A stretch of DNA of 64,000 nucleotides from Aliicoccus persicus (GTDB taxonomy: Bacteria > Bacillota > Bacilli > Staphylococcales > Salinicoccaceae), in contig NZ_FOIT01000001.1 of NCBI RefSeq assembly GCF_900110815.1, positions 687,555-751,554 of the forward strand, in the 5' to 3' direction. Each line of letters starts with the position of its first letter. The first letter of the stretch is position 1. The position numbers and the translations under genes are program-made. A model generated the notes under the pieces. That model saw nothing but the letters and a program-made list of their open reading frames with translations. It was not told the origin of the DNA and did not search any database. Positions 9,311-18,512 of the stretch are shown one piece after another.

Positions 9311-9386
9311 ATACGTACCCTACCTATTACAATATAATGTTCATTATAAATGAATTCAGATGAATTAAACAAATAAGGTGATAAAA

Positions 9387-10640
9387 ATGTACGATACAAT
9401 CGTAATCGGTGGTGGCGTCAGTGGTTTAATGGCTGCTGTTAGTGCCAGTGCAAACAACAAAAAAGTTTTGATCATTGAAAAGAATAATCGTTTGGGTAAG
9501 AAACTACTTATCTCTGGTGGCGGTCGTTGTAATGTGACTAATCGTCTCCCATATGAAGAAATCATCAAGCACATACCGGGCAATGGTAAGTTTTTGTATG
9601 GACCATTTAGTGTGTTTGATAACGAAGACATCATCAACTTCGTCGAATCATCAGGCGTTGCCTTAAAAGAAGAAGACCATGGTCGAATGTTCCCTGTAAC
9701 CAACAAGGCGAAGGATGTCTTAAATGTATTTTTAGATAAGCTCGATCAAAACAATGTTGAGATAAAATTCGAAACGATTGTGGAATCAATCAATGTGGAC
9801 AATGACAAAGTCGTTTCAGTGACGACAACCACAGGTGACCAAATTAAAACACATCATATCATCGTTGCGACAGGTGGTAAAAGTGTACCGAAAACAGGTT
9901 CTACCGGTGATGGCCATACGTTTGCAAAGGCTGCTGGGCACAGTATTACAGAATTATTTCCAACAGAAGTGCCAATCATCTCCAATGAACCATTTATTGT
10001 AGAAGGTATGTTAAAAGGGTTGAGCTTAAAAAATGTTGCGCTGAGTGTATTAAAGAAAAATGGTAAACCAAGAATCACACATCAAATGGATATGATATTT
10101 ACACACTTTGGTGTGAGTGGCCCAGCTGCGCTCCGCTGCTCACAATTCATCTTCAAAGAACAGCAATCTCAAAAGCAGAAAGAGATAACGATGATGATTG
10201 ATTTTTATCCGGAGCAGTCGCTTGGACAAATCACACATGAATTTAATCAATTACTAGAATCTAATAAAGACAAATCACTAAAAAATATTTTGAAACAGAT
10301 GATGCAGGAGCGCTTGGCACTATTTTTACTGGCACATCTCTATATCGATGGTGAAAAATCCGGTCATCACATTAAAAAAGAAGAAATCGAAAGCATCATT
10401 CAATTTTTAAAACAGTTTAAGTTTAATGTACATGGCACAAAATCTATCGAAGAAGCATTTGTTACAGGTGGTGGCGTGCATTTAAAAGAGATCACACCAC
10501 AAACGATGGAAAGCAAGTTTGTTCATGGGCTTTACTTCTGTGGTGAAGTATTAGATATTCACGGCTATACGGGTGGCTATAATATTACGAGCGCTCTTGT
10601 CACTGGTTATGTTGCCGGACATAGTGCAAATAATAATTAA
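9387..10640 (+). CDS. FAD-dependent oxidoreductase, HI0933 family (YtfP-like)
   Basis: This 417-residue flavoprotein begins YDTIVIGGGVSGLMAA (dinucleotide-binding GxGxxG) and continues with GRCNVTN near residue 50, typical of the HI0933/BaiN family. The C-terminal GEVLDIHGYTGGYNITSA supplies a second FAD motif. Its reaction is unknown; some relatives reduce unsaturated or sterol substrates. The ATG at 9387 lies six bases after AAGGTG; a GTG at 9378 overlaps that site and is rejected. It is divergent from murJ and ends at a strong hairpin. Confidence 0.87.
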   Translation: MYDTIVIGGGVSGLMAAVSASANNKKVLIIEKNNRLGKKLLISGGGRCNVTNRLPYEEIIKHIPGNGKFLYGPFSVFDNEDIINFVESSGVALKEEDHGRMFPVTNKAKDVLNVFLDKLDQNNVEIKFETIVESINVDNDKVVSVTTTTGDQIKTHHIIVATGGKSVPKTGSTGDGHTFAKAAGHSITELFPTEVPIISNEPFIVEGMLKGLSLKNVALSVLKKNGKPRITHQMDMIFTHFGVSGPAALRCSQFIFKEQQSQKQKEITMMIDFYPEQSLGQITHEFNQLLESNKDKSLKNILKQMMQERLALFLLAHLYIDGEKSGHHIKKEEIESIIQFLKQFKFNVHGTKSIEEAFVTGGGVHLKEITPQTMESKFVHGLYFCGEVLDIHGYTGGYNITSALVTGYVAGHSANNN

Positions 10641-10641
10641 A

Positions 10642-10679
10642 AAGAACATCGTGCTTAAAAATTTATGCACGATGTTCTT
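10642..10679. terminator. Bidirectional terminator between the flavoprotein gene and leuS
   Basis: A perfect 13-bp stem (AAGAACATCGTGC with GCACGATGTTCTT) with an A/T loop, placed between convergent genes. Confidence 0.85.
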
Positions 10680-10692
10680 AAATTTTAAAATG

Positions 10693-13104
10693 CTATTTCG
10701 CCACAATATTTACAAGCTTACCAGGAACAACAATCGTTCTGTTGACCGTCTTGCCTTCAATCGCTGCTTGGATTTTTTCATTATCCATCGCAATTTGTAC
10801 AAGTTCATCTTTTGTTGCTTCTGGACTAACATCTATCTTATCCTTCACTTTACCATTGACTTGTGCAACGATTTCTACAGTTTCTGTTACAAGTTTCGAT
10901 TCATCAAATGTCGGCCATTCTTCATAAGTGATCGTCGTTTCTCCACCAAGTTTTTCCCATAGCTCTTCAGCGATATGTGGTGCGATTGGAGATAGTAATT
11001 TAACGAATCCTTTGATGAGTTCCATATTGATTTTATCTTGTTTATATCCTTCGTTGATGAACACCATCAATTGAGATATCGCCGTGTTGAAATGTAAATT
11101 TTCGTAATCCACAGTCACTTTTTTAACCGTCTCATGATACACCTTCTCGAGTTCTGATGTCTCCTCATCTGTCACTTTCTCCGATAAACTGCCATTCTCA
11201 TTGACGAGTAGACGCCATACACGATCTAAGAAACGGCGGGAACCATCTAGTCCTGTTTCACTCCACGCAATGGCTGCATCAAGTGGTCCCATGAACATTT
11301 CGTACAATCTCAATGTATCTGCACCATGTGTATAAACGATATCATCTGGGTTAACGACGTTCCCTTTTGATTTACTCATCTTTTCATTACCTTCTCCAAG
11401 AATCATCCCTTGGTTAAATAATTTTTGGAATGGTTCTTTCGTTGGCACAACACCGATATCGTAAAGCACTTTATGCCAGAAACGTGCGTACAGTAAATGC
11501 AGTACCGCATGTTCTACACCACCGATGTAAAGATCTACAGGCAGCCAATGTTTGATTTTCTCTGGATCAGCAATCACTTCACTATTATTTGGATCGATAT
11601 AGCGAAGATAATACCAACAACTACCTGCCCACTGTGGCATCGTATTGGTTTCACGACGGCCTTTGACGCCATCTTCACGCGTCACATTGATCCATTCTTC
11701 ATTGTTAGCAAGCGGTGATTCGCCAGTGCCGGATGGTTTAATTTGTTCCATATAAGGAAGCTCTAATGGCAGTTCCTCTTCAGGCACTGTTGACATCGTG
11801 CCGTCTTCCCAATGAATGATTGGAATCGGCTCTCCCCAGTAACGCTGACGTGAGAATAGCCAGTCGCGTAATTTATACGTCGTCTTCTTCGTTCCAACGT
11901 TTTTATCTTCTAGTAATTCAATCGCTTTTTTAATACCGTCATCTTTGTTTAAACCATCAAGCGGTCCTGAATTAATGTGCGCACCGTCACCGACAAATGC
12001 TTCTTCTTCAACATTGCCACCTTCAAGTACTGGAATAATCGGCAAGTCGAATTTTTTTGCAAATTCAAAGTCACGTTGATCGTGTGCGGGTACCGCCATA
12101 ATTGCACCTGTACCATATGACGCAAGGACGTAATCCGCAATCCAAATCGGAATCTTTTCATCGTTCAATGGATTGACTGCATATGCACCAGTAAACACAC
12201 CTGTCTTATCCTTGTTTAAATCCGTGCGTTCCAAATCAGACTTATGTGCGGCTTTCTCTTGATAATTCAGTACATCTTGACGCATATCTTCAGTCGTAAT
12301 TTCATCGATTAATTTATGCTCTGGCGATAACACTGCGTATGTTGCTCCGTAAAGTGTATCTGGACGCGTTGTGAACACTTCAAAATCAGATTGATGTCCA
12401 TCAATTTTAAACGTCACATTCGCACCTTCAGACTTTCCAATCCAATTGCGCTGCATATCTTTTAATGATTCTGGCCAATCCAAATCGTCTAAATCTTCAA
12501 GCAGTCGATCAGCATATTCCGTAATTCTCAGCACCCATTGGCGCATCGGTTTACGCACAACTGGGTGACCACCACGCTCTGATAATCCGTCGATGACCTC
12601 TTCATTTGCAAGTACTGTTCCGAGTGCTTCACACCAGTTGACAGGTACTTCATCCACATATGCCAAACCTTTGTTATACAGCTGGATAAAAATCCACTGT
12701 GTCCATTTATAGTAATCCGGATCTGTCGTATTAACTTCACGATCCCAATCATAACTGAATCCTAATGATTTTATTTGTTTCTTGAAGTTCGCAATATTCA
12801 ACTTGTTAAATTCATGGATAGAATTTCCTGTATCAATTGCATATTGTTCTGCGGGTAATCCAAACGCATCCCACCCCATCGGATGAAGCACGTTATACCC
12901 TTGCATGCGTTTCATACGCGAGATGATATCTGTTGCGGTGTAGCCCTCTGGGTGACCGACATGTAGTCCAGCCCCTGACGGATACGGGAACATATCCAGT
13001 GCATAAAACTTTTTCTTGTCTAGTTCGTCTTCTGTTTTAAACGTTTTGTTCGTTTCCCAATATTCTTGCCATTTCTTTTCAATTGCTTTGTGATTATAGC
13101 TCAT
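10693..13104 (-). CDS. leuS: Leucyl-tRNA synthetase
   Basis: LeuRS charges leucine onto tRNA-Leu. The 803-residue class I synthetase has the HIGH-type motif [16 protein letters not shown] near residue 40 and the editing-domain motif [12 protein letters not shown] around 230. The KMSKS motif [11 protein letters not shown] lies near 575. A typical C-terminal extension ends [10 protein letters not shown]. The ATG at 13104 is chosen because [13 protein letters not shown] is the family's N-terminus and GGGGG precedes it by seven bases. The longer frame would run back through the T-box terminator. Expression is controlled by the T-box leader upstream. Confidence 0.97.
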   Translation of the reverse strand: MSYNHKAIEKKWQEYWETNKTFKTEDELDKKKFYALDMFPYPSGAGLHVGHPEGYTATDIISRMKRMQGYNVLHPMGWDAFGLPAEQYAIDTGNSIHEFNKLNIANFKKQIKSLGFSYDWDREVNTTDPDYYKWTQWIFIQLYNKGLAYVDEVPVNWCEALGTVLANEEVIDGLSERGGHPVVRKPMRQWVLRITEYADRLLEDLDDLDWPESLKDMQRNWIGKSEGANVTFKIDGHQSDFEVFTTRPDTLYGATYAVLSPEHKLIDEITTEDMRQDVLNYQEKAAHKSDLERTDLNKDKTGVFTGAYAVNPLNDEKIPIWIADYVLASYGTGAIMAVPAHDQRDFEFAKKFDLPIIPVLEGGNVEEEAFVGDGAHINSGPLDGLNKDDGIKKAIELLEDKNVGTKKTTYKLRDWLFSRQRYWGEPIPIIHWEDGTMSTVPEEELPLELPYMEQIKPSGTGESPLANNEEWINVTREDGVKGRRETNTMPQWAGSCWYYLRYIDPNNSEVIADPEKIKHWLPVDLYIGGVEHAVLHLLYARFWHKVLYDIGVVPTKEPFQKLFNQGMILGEGNEKMSKSKGNVVNPDDIVYTHGADTLRLYEMFMGPLDAAIAWSETGLDGSRRFLDRVWRLLVNENGSLSEKVTDEETSELEKVYHETVKKVTVDYENLHFNTAISQLMVFINEGYKQDKINMELIKGFVKLLSPIAPHIAEELWEKLGGETTITYEEWPTFDESKLVTETVEIVAQVNGKVKDKIDVSPEATKDELVQIAMDNEKIQAAIEGKTVNRTIVVPGKLVNIVAK

Positions 13105-13121
13105 TATTTTTCCCCCTAAAT

Positions 13122-13320
13122 AAAAAGTCCCATGTCTAATAATTAGACATGGGACGATCATTTATATTGACCGCGGTACCACCCGCATTCACTTTATGTG
13201 CGCTTTAAAATTTAATTGGTATGTTTCAATTAGGCAAGTTCCTCTTCATCATATGTTGATTCACAGCACCATCAACTCTCTGGGACATGACTTCCAAATA
13301 CTACTCCTAATTACATTTAG
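13122..13320 (-). promoter_or_regulatory. T-box riboswitch leader of leuS (specifier CUU)
   Basis: Read leftward, the leader has a Stem I base (AATTAGG near 13310 with CCTAATT near 13230) and an AGTAG loop element. Facing it, the specifier loop reads GAACTTG, with the Leu codon CTT at 13238-13236. The conserved T-box GGGTGGTACCGCG lies at 13184-13172. A terminator hairpin at 13155-13127 (GTCCCATGTCTAAT palindrome) followed by a T run completes it. Uncharged tRNA-Leu should stabilise the antiterminator and allow leuS transcription. A -10-like TAAGAT lies just upstream. Confidence 0.93.
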
Positions 13321-13361
13321 TTTATCTTAACAGTGATGAATATGCAACAATGATTATCTAC

Positions 13362-13841
13362 TTATTTCCATATGACGCCTTCGTGATCGAGCAGTGCTTG
13401 TTTTTTATCGGTACCGCTTGTGTAACCGCCTAGAGTACCATCAGAACTAATGACGCGGTGACACGGAATGACAATCGATATCGGATTTTTTCCATTTGCA
13501 TTCGCGACAGCGCGTGAATAATTTGCGCCACCACATTTTAATGCCAGTTCCTTATAAGATAGTGTTTCTCCGAATGGAATCTTTCTCAGCTCATCCCAAA
13601 CAGACTGTTGGAATAGTGTCCCTTTCATATATTTAATGGGAAACGTAAAAGTCACTAACTTGTTATCAAAATATAAATCAAGTTCATTAAAACATGTTTT
13701 TGCAACGTCACTTAAGTCATCCGTATTTTTATCTTCTGGATCATCCACGTAATCGATGCGACATACATAGGTATCATCGACTGTAACAATTTCTAAGTAC
13801 ATATCTAACTTCTCTGCATGGTAAAAATAGCTCGTATACAT
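13362..13841 (-). CDS. ogt: Methylated-DNA-protein-cysteine methyltransferase
   Basis: This enzyme transfers alkyl groups from O6-alkylguanine or O4-alkylthymine in DNA to its own cysteine and is spent after one turnover. The 159-residue protein has the C-terminal MGMT domain with helix-turn-helix residues SYKELA and the arginine-finger region NYSRAVANANGKNP. The acceptor-Cys motif IVIPCHRVI is near residue 125, followed by GGYTSG. Its ATG touches the stop codon of the upstream MFS gene, so the pair is an operon. There is no Ada-type regulatory domain. Confidence 0.93.
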   Translation of the reverse strand: MYTSYFYHAEKLDMYLEIVTVDDTYVCRIDYVDDPEDKNTDDLSDVAKTCFNELDLYFDNKLVTFTFPIKYMKGTLFQQSVWDELRKIPFGETLSYKELALKCGGANYSRAVANANGKNPISIVIPCHRVISSDGTLGGYTSGTDKKQALLDHEGVIWK

Positions 13842-15011
13842 TTAAACAACTCCCTTTACACGTTTCGTAAATAACGCGATAAAAATGTAACCGATGAACA
13901 ATAATCCTACGATGACAAAGAATAACACTTGCATATTATAGGCATCCACAATCATACCACCGAGTAACGGGCCAACCGCACGTCCGAGTGTCGCTGTTGA
14001 AGTGACCACACCCTGGTACGAACCTTGCTTACCTTTTGGCGCTAAATTATTTGCAATCGTCGGCAATGCTGGCCACACAAACATCTCTCCAAACGTCATG
14101 ATTACCATACCGATTAAAAATCCAGTGAATGCAACTTGAAATGATGTAAATACAAAAGCGATGATGAAGATGCTGAGCCCGATGATCAACTGTATGTTTA
14201 AACGGTCTTCAAAGCGATTGACGATTGGACGAATCAACGGTTGTGCAAACAATATCAGTAACCCGTTAGCTGTCCAAAGAATGCCGTACTGACTTAAGCT
14301 AATATTCAGTTCTTGCGTATATGTTGCAATCGTCGTCTGCCACTGCACATAGCCCGTCCAACATAAGAAGAACACAACACATGCCATCATTAGTGAAACA
14401 AACCGTGTACGATTCATATCAACATTAATGTTCGTAAGCTGTGTTTGCATTGCCGTATCTTCTTGTGGCACTTCATAATTAAATTTCGTAAATGCAATAA
14501 ACACGAACACGACAAACAGTATGAGGTTCGCATAAAATATGTAATCAAATGAAATTTGAGCAACAAAACCTGCTGCAGCTGTACCGATTGATACACCGAG
14601 ATTTTGTGCTAAATATATTGCATTAAATGTCTTGCGACCACCCGACGGCCAAACGACACCAGCCATCGCATAGATTACAGGTACAATAACACCATACCCG
14701 AATCCGATTAAAATAAGTAATATAGCATAGACGGGCCATGCATGATTGATGACTAAACCAATTAAGCAGACGAGCACAAAGAGCATCGCAAATCTGAGTG
14801 TCTTTTTACTCCCTATCCGGTCAAACACCCAGCCACCAAATAAACTGCCGATAACACCTGTCAATGCGTTAAGCATCAAGACAATGCCGGCAGTTGTTAA
14901 AGACTGATCTAAAAATTCATTCATATAAATCGTATGCATCGGCCACAAAAATGATGAGCCCGTTACATTGATTGCCATACCTATGACTAACCACCAGACA
15001 ATTCTTGGCAT
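13842..15011 (-). CDS. Major facilitator superfamily transporter
   Basis: This 389-residue protein has about 12 membrane segments and the MFS loop motif GGWVFDRIGSKKTLR between helices 2 and 3. It looks like a drug-proton antiporter-type efflux carrier, but the substrate cannot be predicted. The ATG at 15011 is chosen because GGAGGG lies six bases upstream; an ATG at 15017 lies against that site. It is co-transcribed with ogt and divergent from ytqA. Confidence 0.85.
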   Translation of the reverse strand: MPRIVWWLVIGMAINVTGSSFLWPMHTIYMNEFLDQSLTTAGIVLMLNALTGVIGSLFGGWVFDRIGSKKTLRFAMLFVLVCLIGLVINHAWPVYAILLILIGFGYGVIVPVIYAMAGVVWPSGGRKTFNAIYLAQNLGVSIGTAAAGFVAQISFDYIFYANLILFVVFVFIAFTKFNYEVPQEDTAMQTQLTNINVDMNRTRFVSLMMACVVFFLCWTGYVQWQTTIATYTQELNISLSQYGILWTANGLLILFAQPLIRPIVNRFEDRLNIQLIIGLSIFIIAFVFTSFQVAFTGFLIGMVIMTFGEMFVWPALPTIANNLAPKGKQGSYQGVVTSTATLGRAVGPLLGGMIVDAYNMQVLFFVIVGLLFIGYIFIALFTKRVKGVV

Positions 15012-15088
15012 ATTCATCCCTCCTTTTTGAAGTTTACTCCTATCCTTTATGTGATACAATCCTTTTTAGAAAGTTAAGGTGAGATAAA

Positions 15089-16063
15089 ATGAACCCTTTT
15101 AAATACAGTTTTGATCACAAGCGTTATCACACGTTTAATTATCATTTAAAACAACATTTTAATCAGAAAATATTTAAAGTTGCACTCGATGCAGGTTTCG
15201 ATTGCCCGAATCGAGATGGCACGGTTGCATATGGTGGATGTACGTTTTGCTCTGTCGCAGGTAGTGGTGACTTTGCGGGAGATCGTGTTGATTCAATACC
15301 AGTACAATTCGAAAAGATAAAAAACAAAATGCACAGTCAGAAATGGCGTGAAGGTAAGTATATCGCTTATTTCCAAAGTTTCACGAACACACATGCACCG
15401 CTTCATGTCTTGAAAGAAAAATTCGAAGCAGCACTTGCCATCGATGGCGTAGTCGGTTTATCGATTGGTACACGACCGGATTGTTTACCGGATGATGTCG
15501 TGGAATATTTAGCTGAACTAAGTGAAAGAACCTATCTTTGGGTAGAACTGGGTCTGCAAACCGTCCATGAGAAAACATCGAAACTCATCAACCGCGCGCA
15601 TACGATGGATGTCTATTATGAAGGTGTGAAGAAGCTGCGCAATCATAATATCAATATTTGTACGCATATCATCAACGGATTACCGACTGAAGACTATGAC
15701 ATGATGATGGAGACAGCCAAAACAGTTGCCCAAATGGATGTCCAAGGAATAAAGATTCATCTCCTTCATTTGTTAAAAGGAACACCAATGGTGAAGCAAT
15801 ATGAAAAAGGATTGGTCGAATTTTTATCGAAAGAAGACTATATCAATTTGGTCGTCGATCAGCTCAGCGTGTTACCTCCTGAAATGATTGTGCATCGTAT
15901 AACAGGAGATGGACCCATCGATCAACTGATCGGTCCGATGTGGAGCGTCGATAAATGGGATGTTTTAAATACTATTGATAGAGAACTAATCGAACAAGAC
16001 GTCTTTCAAGGCAGTCGATACGAGGAGGATGCACATGCTAAATCGTATATTGCCACACGCTAA
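15089..16063 (+). CDS. ytqA: Radical SAM protein, TIGR01212/YtqA family
   Basis: This 324-residue radical-SAM enzyme has the iron-sulfur motif CPNRDGTVAYGGCTFC near residues 35-50. The three Cys are arranged as C-x(12)-C-x2-C, as in the YtqA/YhcC family. GLSIGTRPDCLPDD and WVELGLQT follow in the TIM-barrel core. An AAGGTG site precedes the ATG. Its 3' end overlaps mnmM by 29 bases, a conserved pairing in Firmicutes. The substrate is unknown; the pairing suggests tRNA modification. Confidence 0.88.
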   Translation: MNPFKYSFDHKRYHTFNYHLKQHFNQKIFKVALDAGFDCPNRDGTVAYGGCTFCSVAGSGDFAGDRVDSIPVQFEKIKNKMHSQKWREGKYIAYFQSFTNTHAPLHVLKEKFEAALAIDGVVGLSIGTRPDCLPDDVVEYLAELSERTYLWVELGLQTVHEKTSKLINRAHTMDVYYEGVKKLRNHNINICTHIINGLPTEDYDMMMETAKTVAQMDVQGIKIHLLHLLKGTPMVKQYEKGLVEFLSKEDYINLVVDQLSVLPPEMIVHRITGDGPIDQLIGPMWSVDKWDVLNTIDRELIEQDVFQGSRYEEDAHAKSYIATR

Positions 16064-16595
16064 AACCGTTACTAGAGAAATCGTTGAGCCGTCAGATATC
16101 GTTGTTGATGCAACGTGTGGGAATGGACATGATACGTTGTTTCTATCAAATTTAGTACCCGACGGAAAAGTATACAGCTTTGATATACAACCTGCTGCGA
16201 TTGAATCGGCGAAAGAAAAAACGGGTGACAGAAAGAATATCACCTATATTTTAGATTCACATGCAAATGTGGAATGCTATATTACTGTGCCCATAAAAGT
16301 GGCGATGTTTAATCTCGGTTACTTACCTCAAGGCGATAAGTCGATTACAACAATGCCCGCTTCGACAATCGAAGCTGTTGATAAGTTGTACGATTTACTT
16401 GAAGTTGGCGGACGGATTGTCATTGTCGTCTACCATGGACACGCGACTGGTAAAGTTGAAAAAGATGCACTGCAAAAGCATTTGATGGGATTTGATCAGA
16501 AATATACACAGGTACTGCAATATCAATTCATTAACCAGGCAAATGAAGCACCATTTTTGATTGTAATTGAGAAGATAAAGGCGCTTAAGGTCTGA
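16035..16595 (+). CDS. mnmM: tRNA 5-aminomethyl-2-thiouridine methyltransferase MnmM (YtqB)
   Basis: MnmM completes the mnm5s2U34 wobble modification by SAM-dependent methylation in Gram-positive bacteria lacking MnmC. The 186-residue Rossmann methyltransferase shows VVDATCGNGHDTLFL near residue 25, FDIQPAAI and FNLGYLPQGDKSI. The last is the family's NLGYLPxGDK signature. The start at 16035 has GAGGAGG six bases upstream; the ATG at 16029 would have no spacer. It overlaps ytqA and is translationally coupled to it. Confidence 0.88.
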   Translation: MLNRILPHAKTVTREIVEPSDIVVDATCGNGHDTLFLSNLVPDGKVYSFDIQPAAIESAKEKTGDRKNITYILDSHANVECYITVPIKVAMFNLGYLPQGDKSITTMPASTIEAVDKLYDLLEVGGRIVIVVYHGHATGKVEKDALQKHLMGFDQKYTQVLQYQFINQANEAPFLIVIEKIKALKV

Positions 16596-16602
16596 AAGTT
16601 GA

Positions 16603-17012
16603 GTTTGCATGTCTATGAGCAAGTCTCATTGGCGCGTAAATCCGTTTGCATGCCTATGAGCAAGTCTCATTGGCGCGTAAATCCGTTTGCACGCCTATGA
16701 GCAAATCTCATTGGCGCGTAAATCCGTTTGCACGCCTATGAGCAAAGCTCATAGTCCGTCAAATCTGTTTGCGAGTCCGTGAGCGTATCTCATAGTCCGT
16801 CAAATCCATTTGCGAGTCCGTGAGCTCATCTCATAGCCCGTCAAAGCCATTTGCAAGCCCGTGAGCTCAGCTCATAGTCCGTCAAATCTGTTTGCAAGCC
16901 CATGAACTCTTCTCATAGTCCGTCAAATCTGTTTGCGAGTCCGTGAGCTCATTTCATAGTCCGTCAAAGCCGTTTGTAAGCCCGTGAGCTCAGCTCATAG
17001 TCCGTCAAATCC
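16603..17012. repeat. Tandem array, ten units of 41 bp
   Basis: Ten head-to-tail units begin GTTTGC at 16603, 16644 and every 41 bases after. Each unit has a short inverted core, GAGC-N4-CTC, then either TTGGCGCGTAAATCC (first units) or ATAGTCCGTCAAATC (later units). The change of subtype midway suggests expansion from two founders. The array lies between mnmM and the convergent hydrolase gene and has no coding potential, since 41 is not a multiple of three. It is related to the arrays at 28825-29099 and 45652-45878. Confidence 0.93.
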
Positions 17013-17037
17013 GCATATCCAATATTAAAATCACAAA

Positions 17038-17073
17038 AACAGCGTTGGATCGCAAAAAGAATCCAACGCTGTT
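17038..17073 (-). terminator. Terminator of the alpha/beta hydrolase gene
   Basis: A 13-bp perfect stem (AACAGCGTTGGAT with ATCCAACGCTGTT), followed leftward by five T residues. Confidence 0.85.
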
Positions 17074-17103
17074 CTTCTAATTTCACAGACTTTTATCCCC
17101 AAA

Positions 17104-17910
17104 TCAATCAATCATAACCCCAATGCTATACAATCTCGTCGTCAAAAATTTGTCGATTAAATACATCGGTAATTCAACATTTTCTTGTTGCAATATGCTA
17201 TGATTCTCTTGTTCTAACATATGAACTTCAACATATTGACTGCGCATATTCTTTAAGCTTTTTGAAGACATGAACGGTTCTATAATTTCATTTTTTGTGC
17301 TAAACAAACCGAGCATTGGTACACCTTGTGTGTTTTCAATATTATCGGATGTTTTTTTCATTTGATTCGTCACGACACGATACCATTGGTAACTTACCTT
17401 TTCTATCATCAATTCATCATTTTCATATTTTTCAAGATAAAATGGATCATTGGTGAAATAGTTAAGTTTGATTCCAGGATCGAATCGACTTTCGTCGCTC
17501 GTCGCTCTAAAACTAGTTCGAATCGTATTTTTTCTATTGATAAACGACTGACGCAGTGCCAACATCGGATTGATTAATATGAGTCCATCTGGATGTATTT
17601 GCTTTAATCGCAAGGCTTCTAATATGACGAGTCCACCAAGTCCTTGACCAAAAAAATAGATTGGCAAATTATACTCAGCAGCGGTTTCGTTCCAATCGAC
17701 AATTCGGTCTGTGTAAGATTCGAAGGAATTGATATGCCCCTTGTTCAGTCGTGTTGTTTGACCATGTCCTGGTAAATCTCCAGTGACGACATGGTACCCA
17801 CGTCTTCGGAACTGGAATATTAATTCTGTATAATAATCATGGTGTTCTAACATGTCGTGAACGACAACGATAACACCTTTCGGTTCTTTATCAGTTTCCC
17901 ATTTCCACAT
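17104..17910 (-). CDS. Alpha/beta-hydrolase-fold protein lacking the canonical nucleophile
   Basis: This 268-residue protein resembles serine aminopeptidase S33/monoglyceride lipases. It has an oxyanion-region motif VVHDMLEHH, GDLPGHGQT and a nucleophile elbow reading FFGQGLGGL near residue 90. The expected G-x-S-x-G Ser is Gly. The acid position reads FSTKNEIIEP, with Asn where Asp is usual, while the histidine region QENHSILQQ is kept. It may be a non-catalytic binding protein. It is a single gene ending in a strong terminator, next to the 41-bp array. Confidence 0.8.
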   Translation of the reverse strand: MWKWETDKEPKGVIVVVHDMLEHHDYYTELIFQFRRRGYHVVTGDLPGHGQTTRLNKGHINSFESYTDRIVDWNETAAEYNLPIYFFGQGLGGLVILEALRLKQIHPDGLILINPMLALRQSFINRKNTIRTSFRATSDESRFDPGIKLNYFTNDPFYLEKYENDELMIEKVSYQWYRVVTNQMKKTSDNIENTQGVPMLGLFSTKNEIIEPFMSSKSLKNMRSQYVEVHMLEQENHSILQQENVELPMYLIDKFLTTRLYSIGVMID

Positions 17911-17988
17911 AAGATTTCCTCAATTCAAACATTTATATGATAAAATAATTATATCAAAAAAATAGTGAGAAAGGATGTATTAACTTTG

Positions 17989-18495
17989 ATGGAATACAAA
18001 GGGATAAAACCCGTCATTCATGAAAACGCATTTATCGCACATAATGCGACCGTCATTGGTGATGTGGAAATCGGTGAATTCTCATCCGTATGGTTCAATT
18101 CCGTCTTGCGTGGCGATATCGCTCCAATTCGTATTGGTAACTATACGAACATCCAAGACTTATCAATCTTACATGAATCTCCAAATATGCCACTTGTTAT
18201 AGAGGACCACGTAACTGTTGGTCATAAGGTGACATTGCATAGCTGCACGATTAAAGAGGGTGCACTAATTGGAATGGATTCAACAATTTTAGATGGTGCA
18301 GTAATTGGTGAGAATGCATTTATAGGTGCAGGTAGTTTAGTGACCGGTGGTAAAGAAATACCAGCGAACACTTTGGCGATGGGAAGACCTGCTAAAGTTG
18401 TTAGAGAGCTGACTGAAGATGATCTAGCAGAGATGAAACGCATCAATGAAACTTATGTGAACCATATACCACATTATAAAAAATATGAAAAATAA
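17989..18495 (+). CDS. Gamma-carbonic-anhydrase-like left-handed beta-helix protein
   Basis: This 168-residue hexapeptide-repeat protein has the gamma-class metal-site pattern: RGDIAPIRIG, then ILHES, then VGHKVTLHSC. The last two supply three zinc-type histidines. The ends IGMDSTILDGAVIGENAFIGAGSLV show clear hexapeptide turns. Family members are trimeric and may hydrate CO2, but many have no measured activity. The ATG at 17989 gives the family's usual N-terminus; its AAGGA site is 13 bases away, so TTG at 17986 is also possible. It precedes putA by 17 bases and is probably co-transcribed with it. Confidence 0.87.
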   Translation: MEYKGIKPVIHENAFIAHNATVIGDVEIGEFSSVWFNSVLRGDIAPIRIGNYTNIQDLSILHESPNMPLVIEDHVTVGHKVTLHSCTIKEGALIGMDSTILDGAVIGENAFIGAGSLVTGGKEIPANTLAMGRPAKVVRELTEDDLAEMKRINETYVNHIPHYKKYEK

Positions 18496-18512
18496 AATTT
18501 AGGAGAATTATT

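Noticed and set aside
16603..17012. 41-bp arrays as CRISPR
   Set aside because: Units are contiguous and fully repeated, with no unique spacers, and no cas genes occur in the window.
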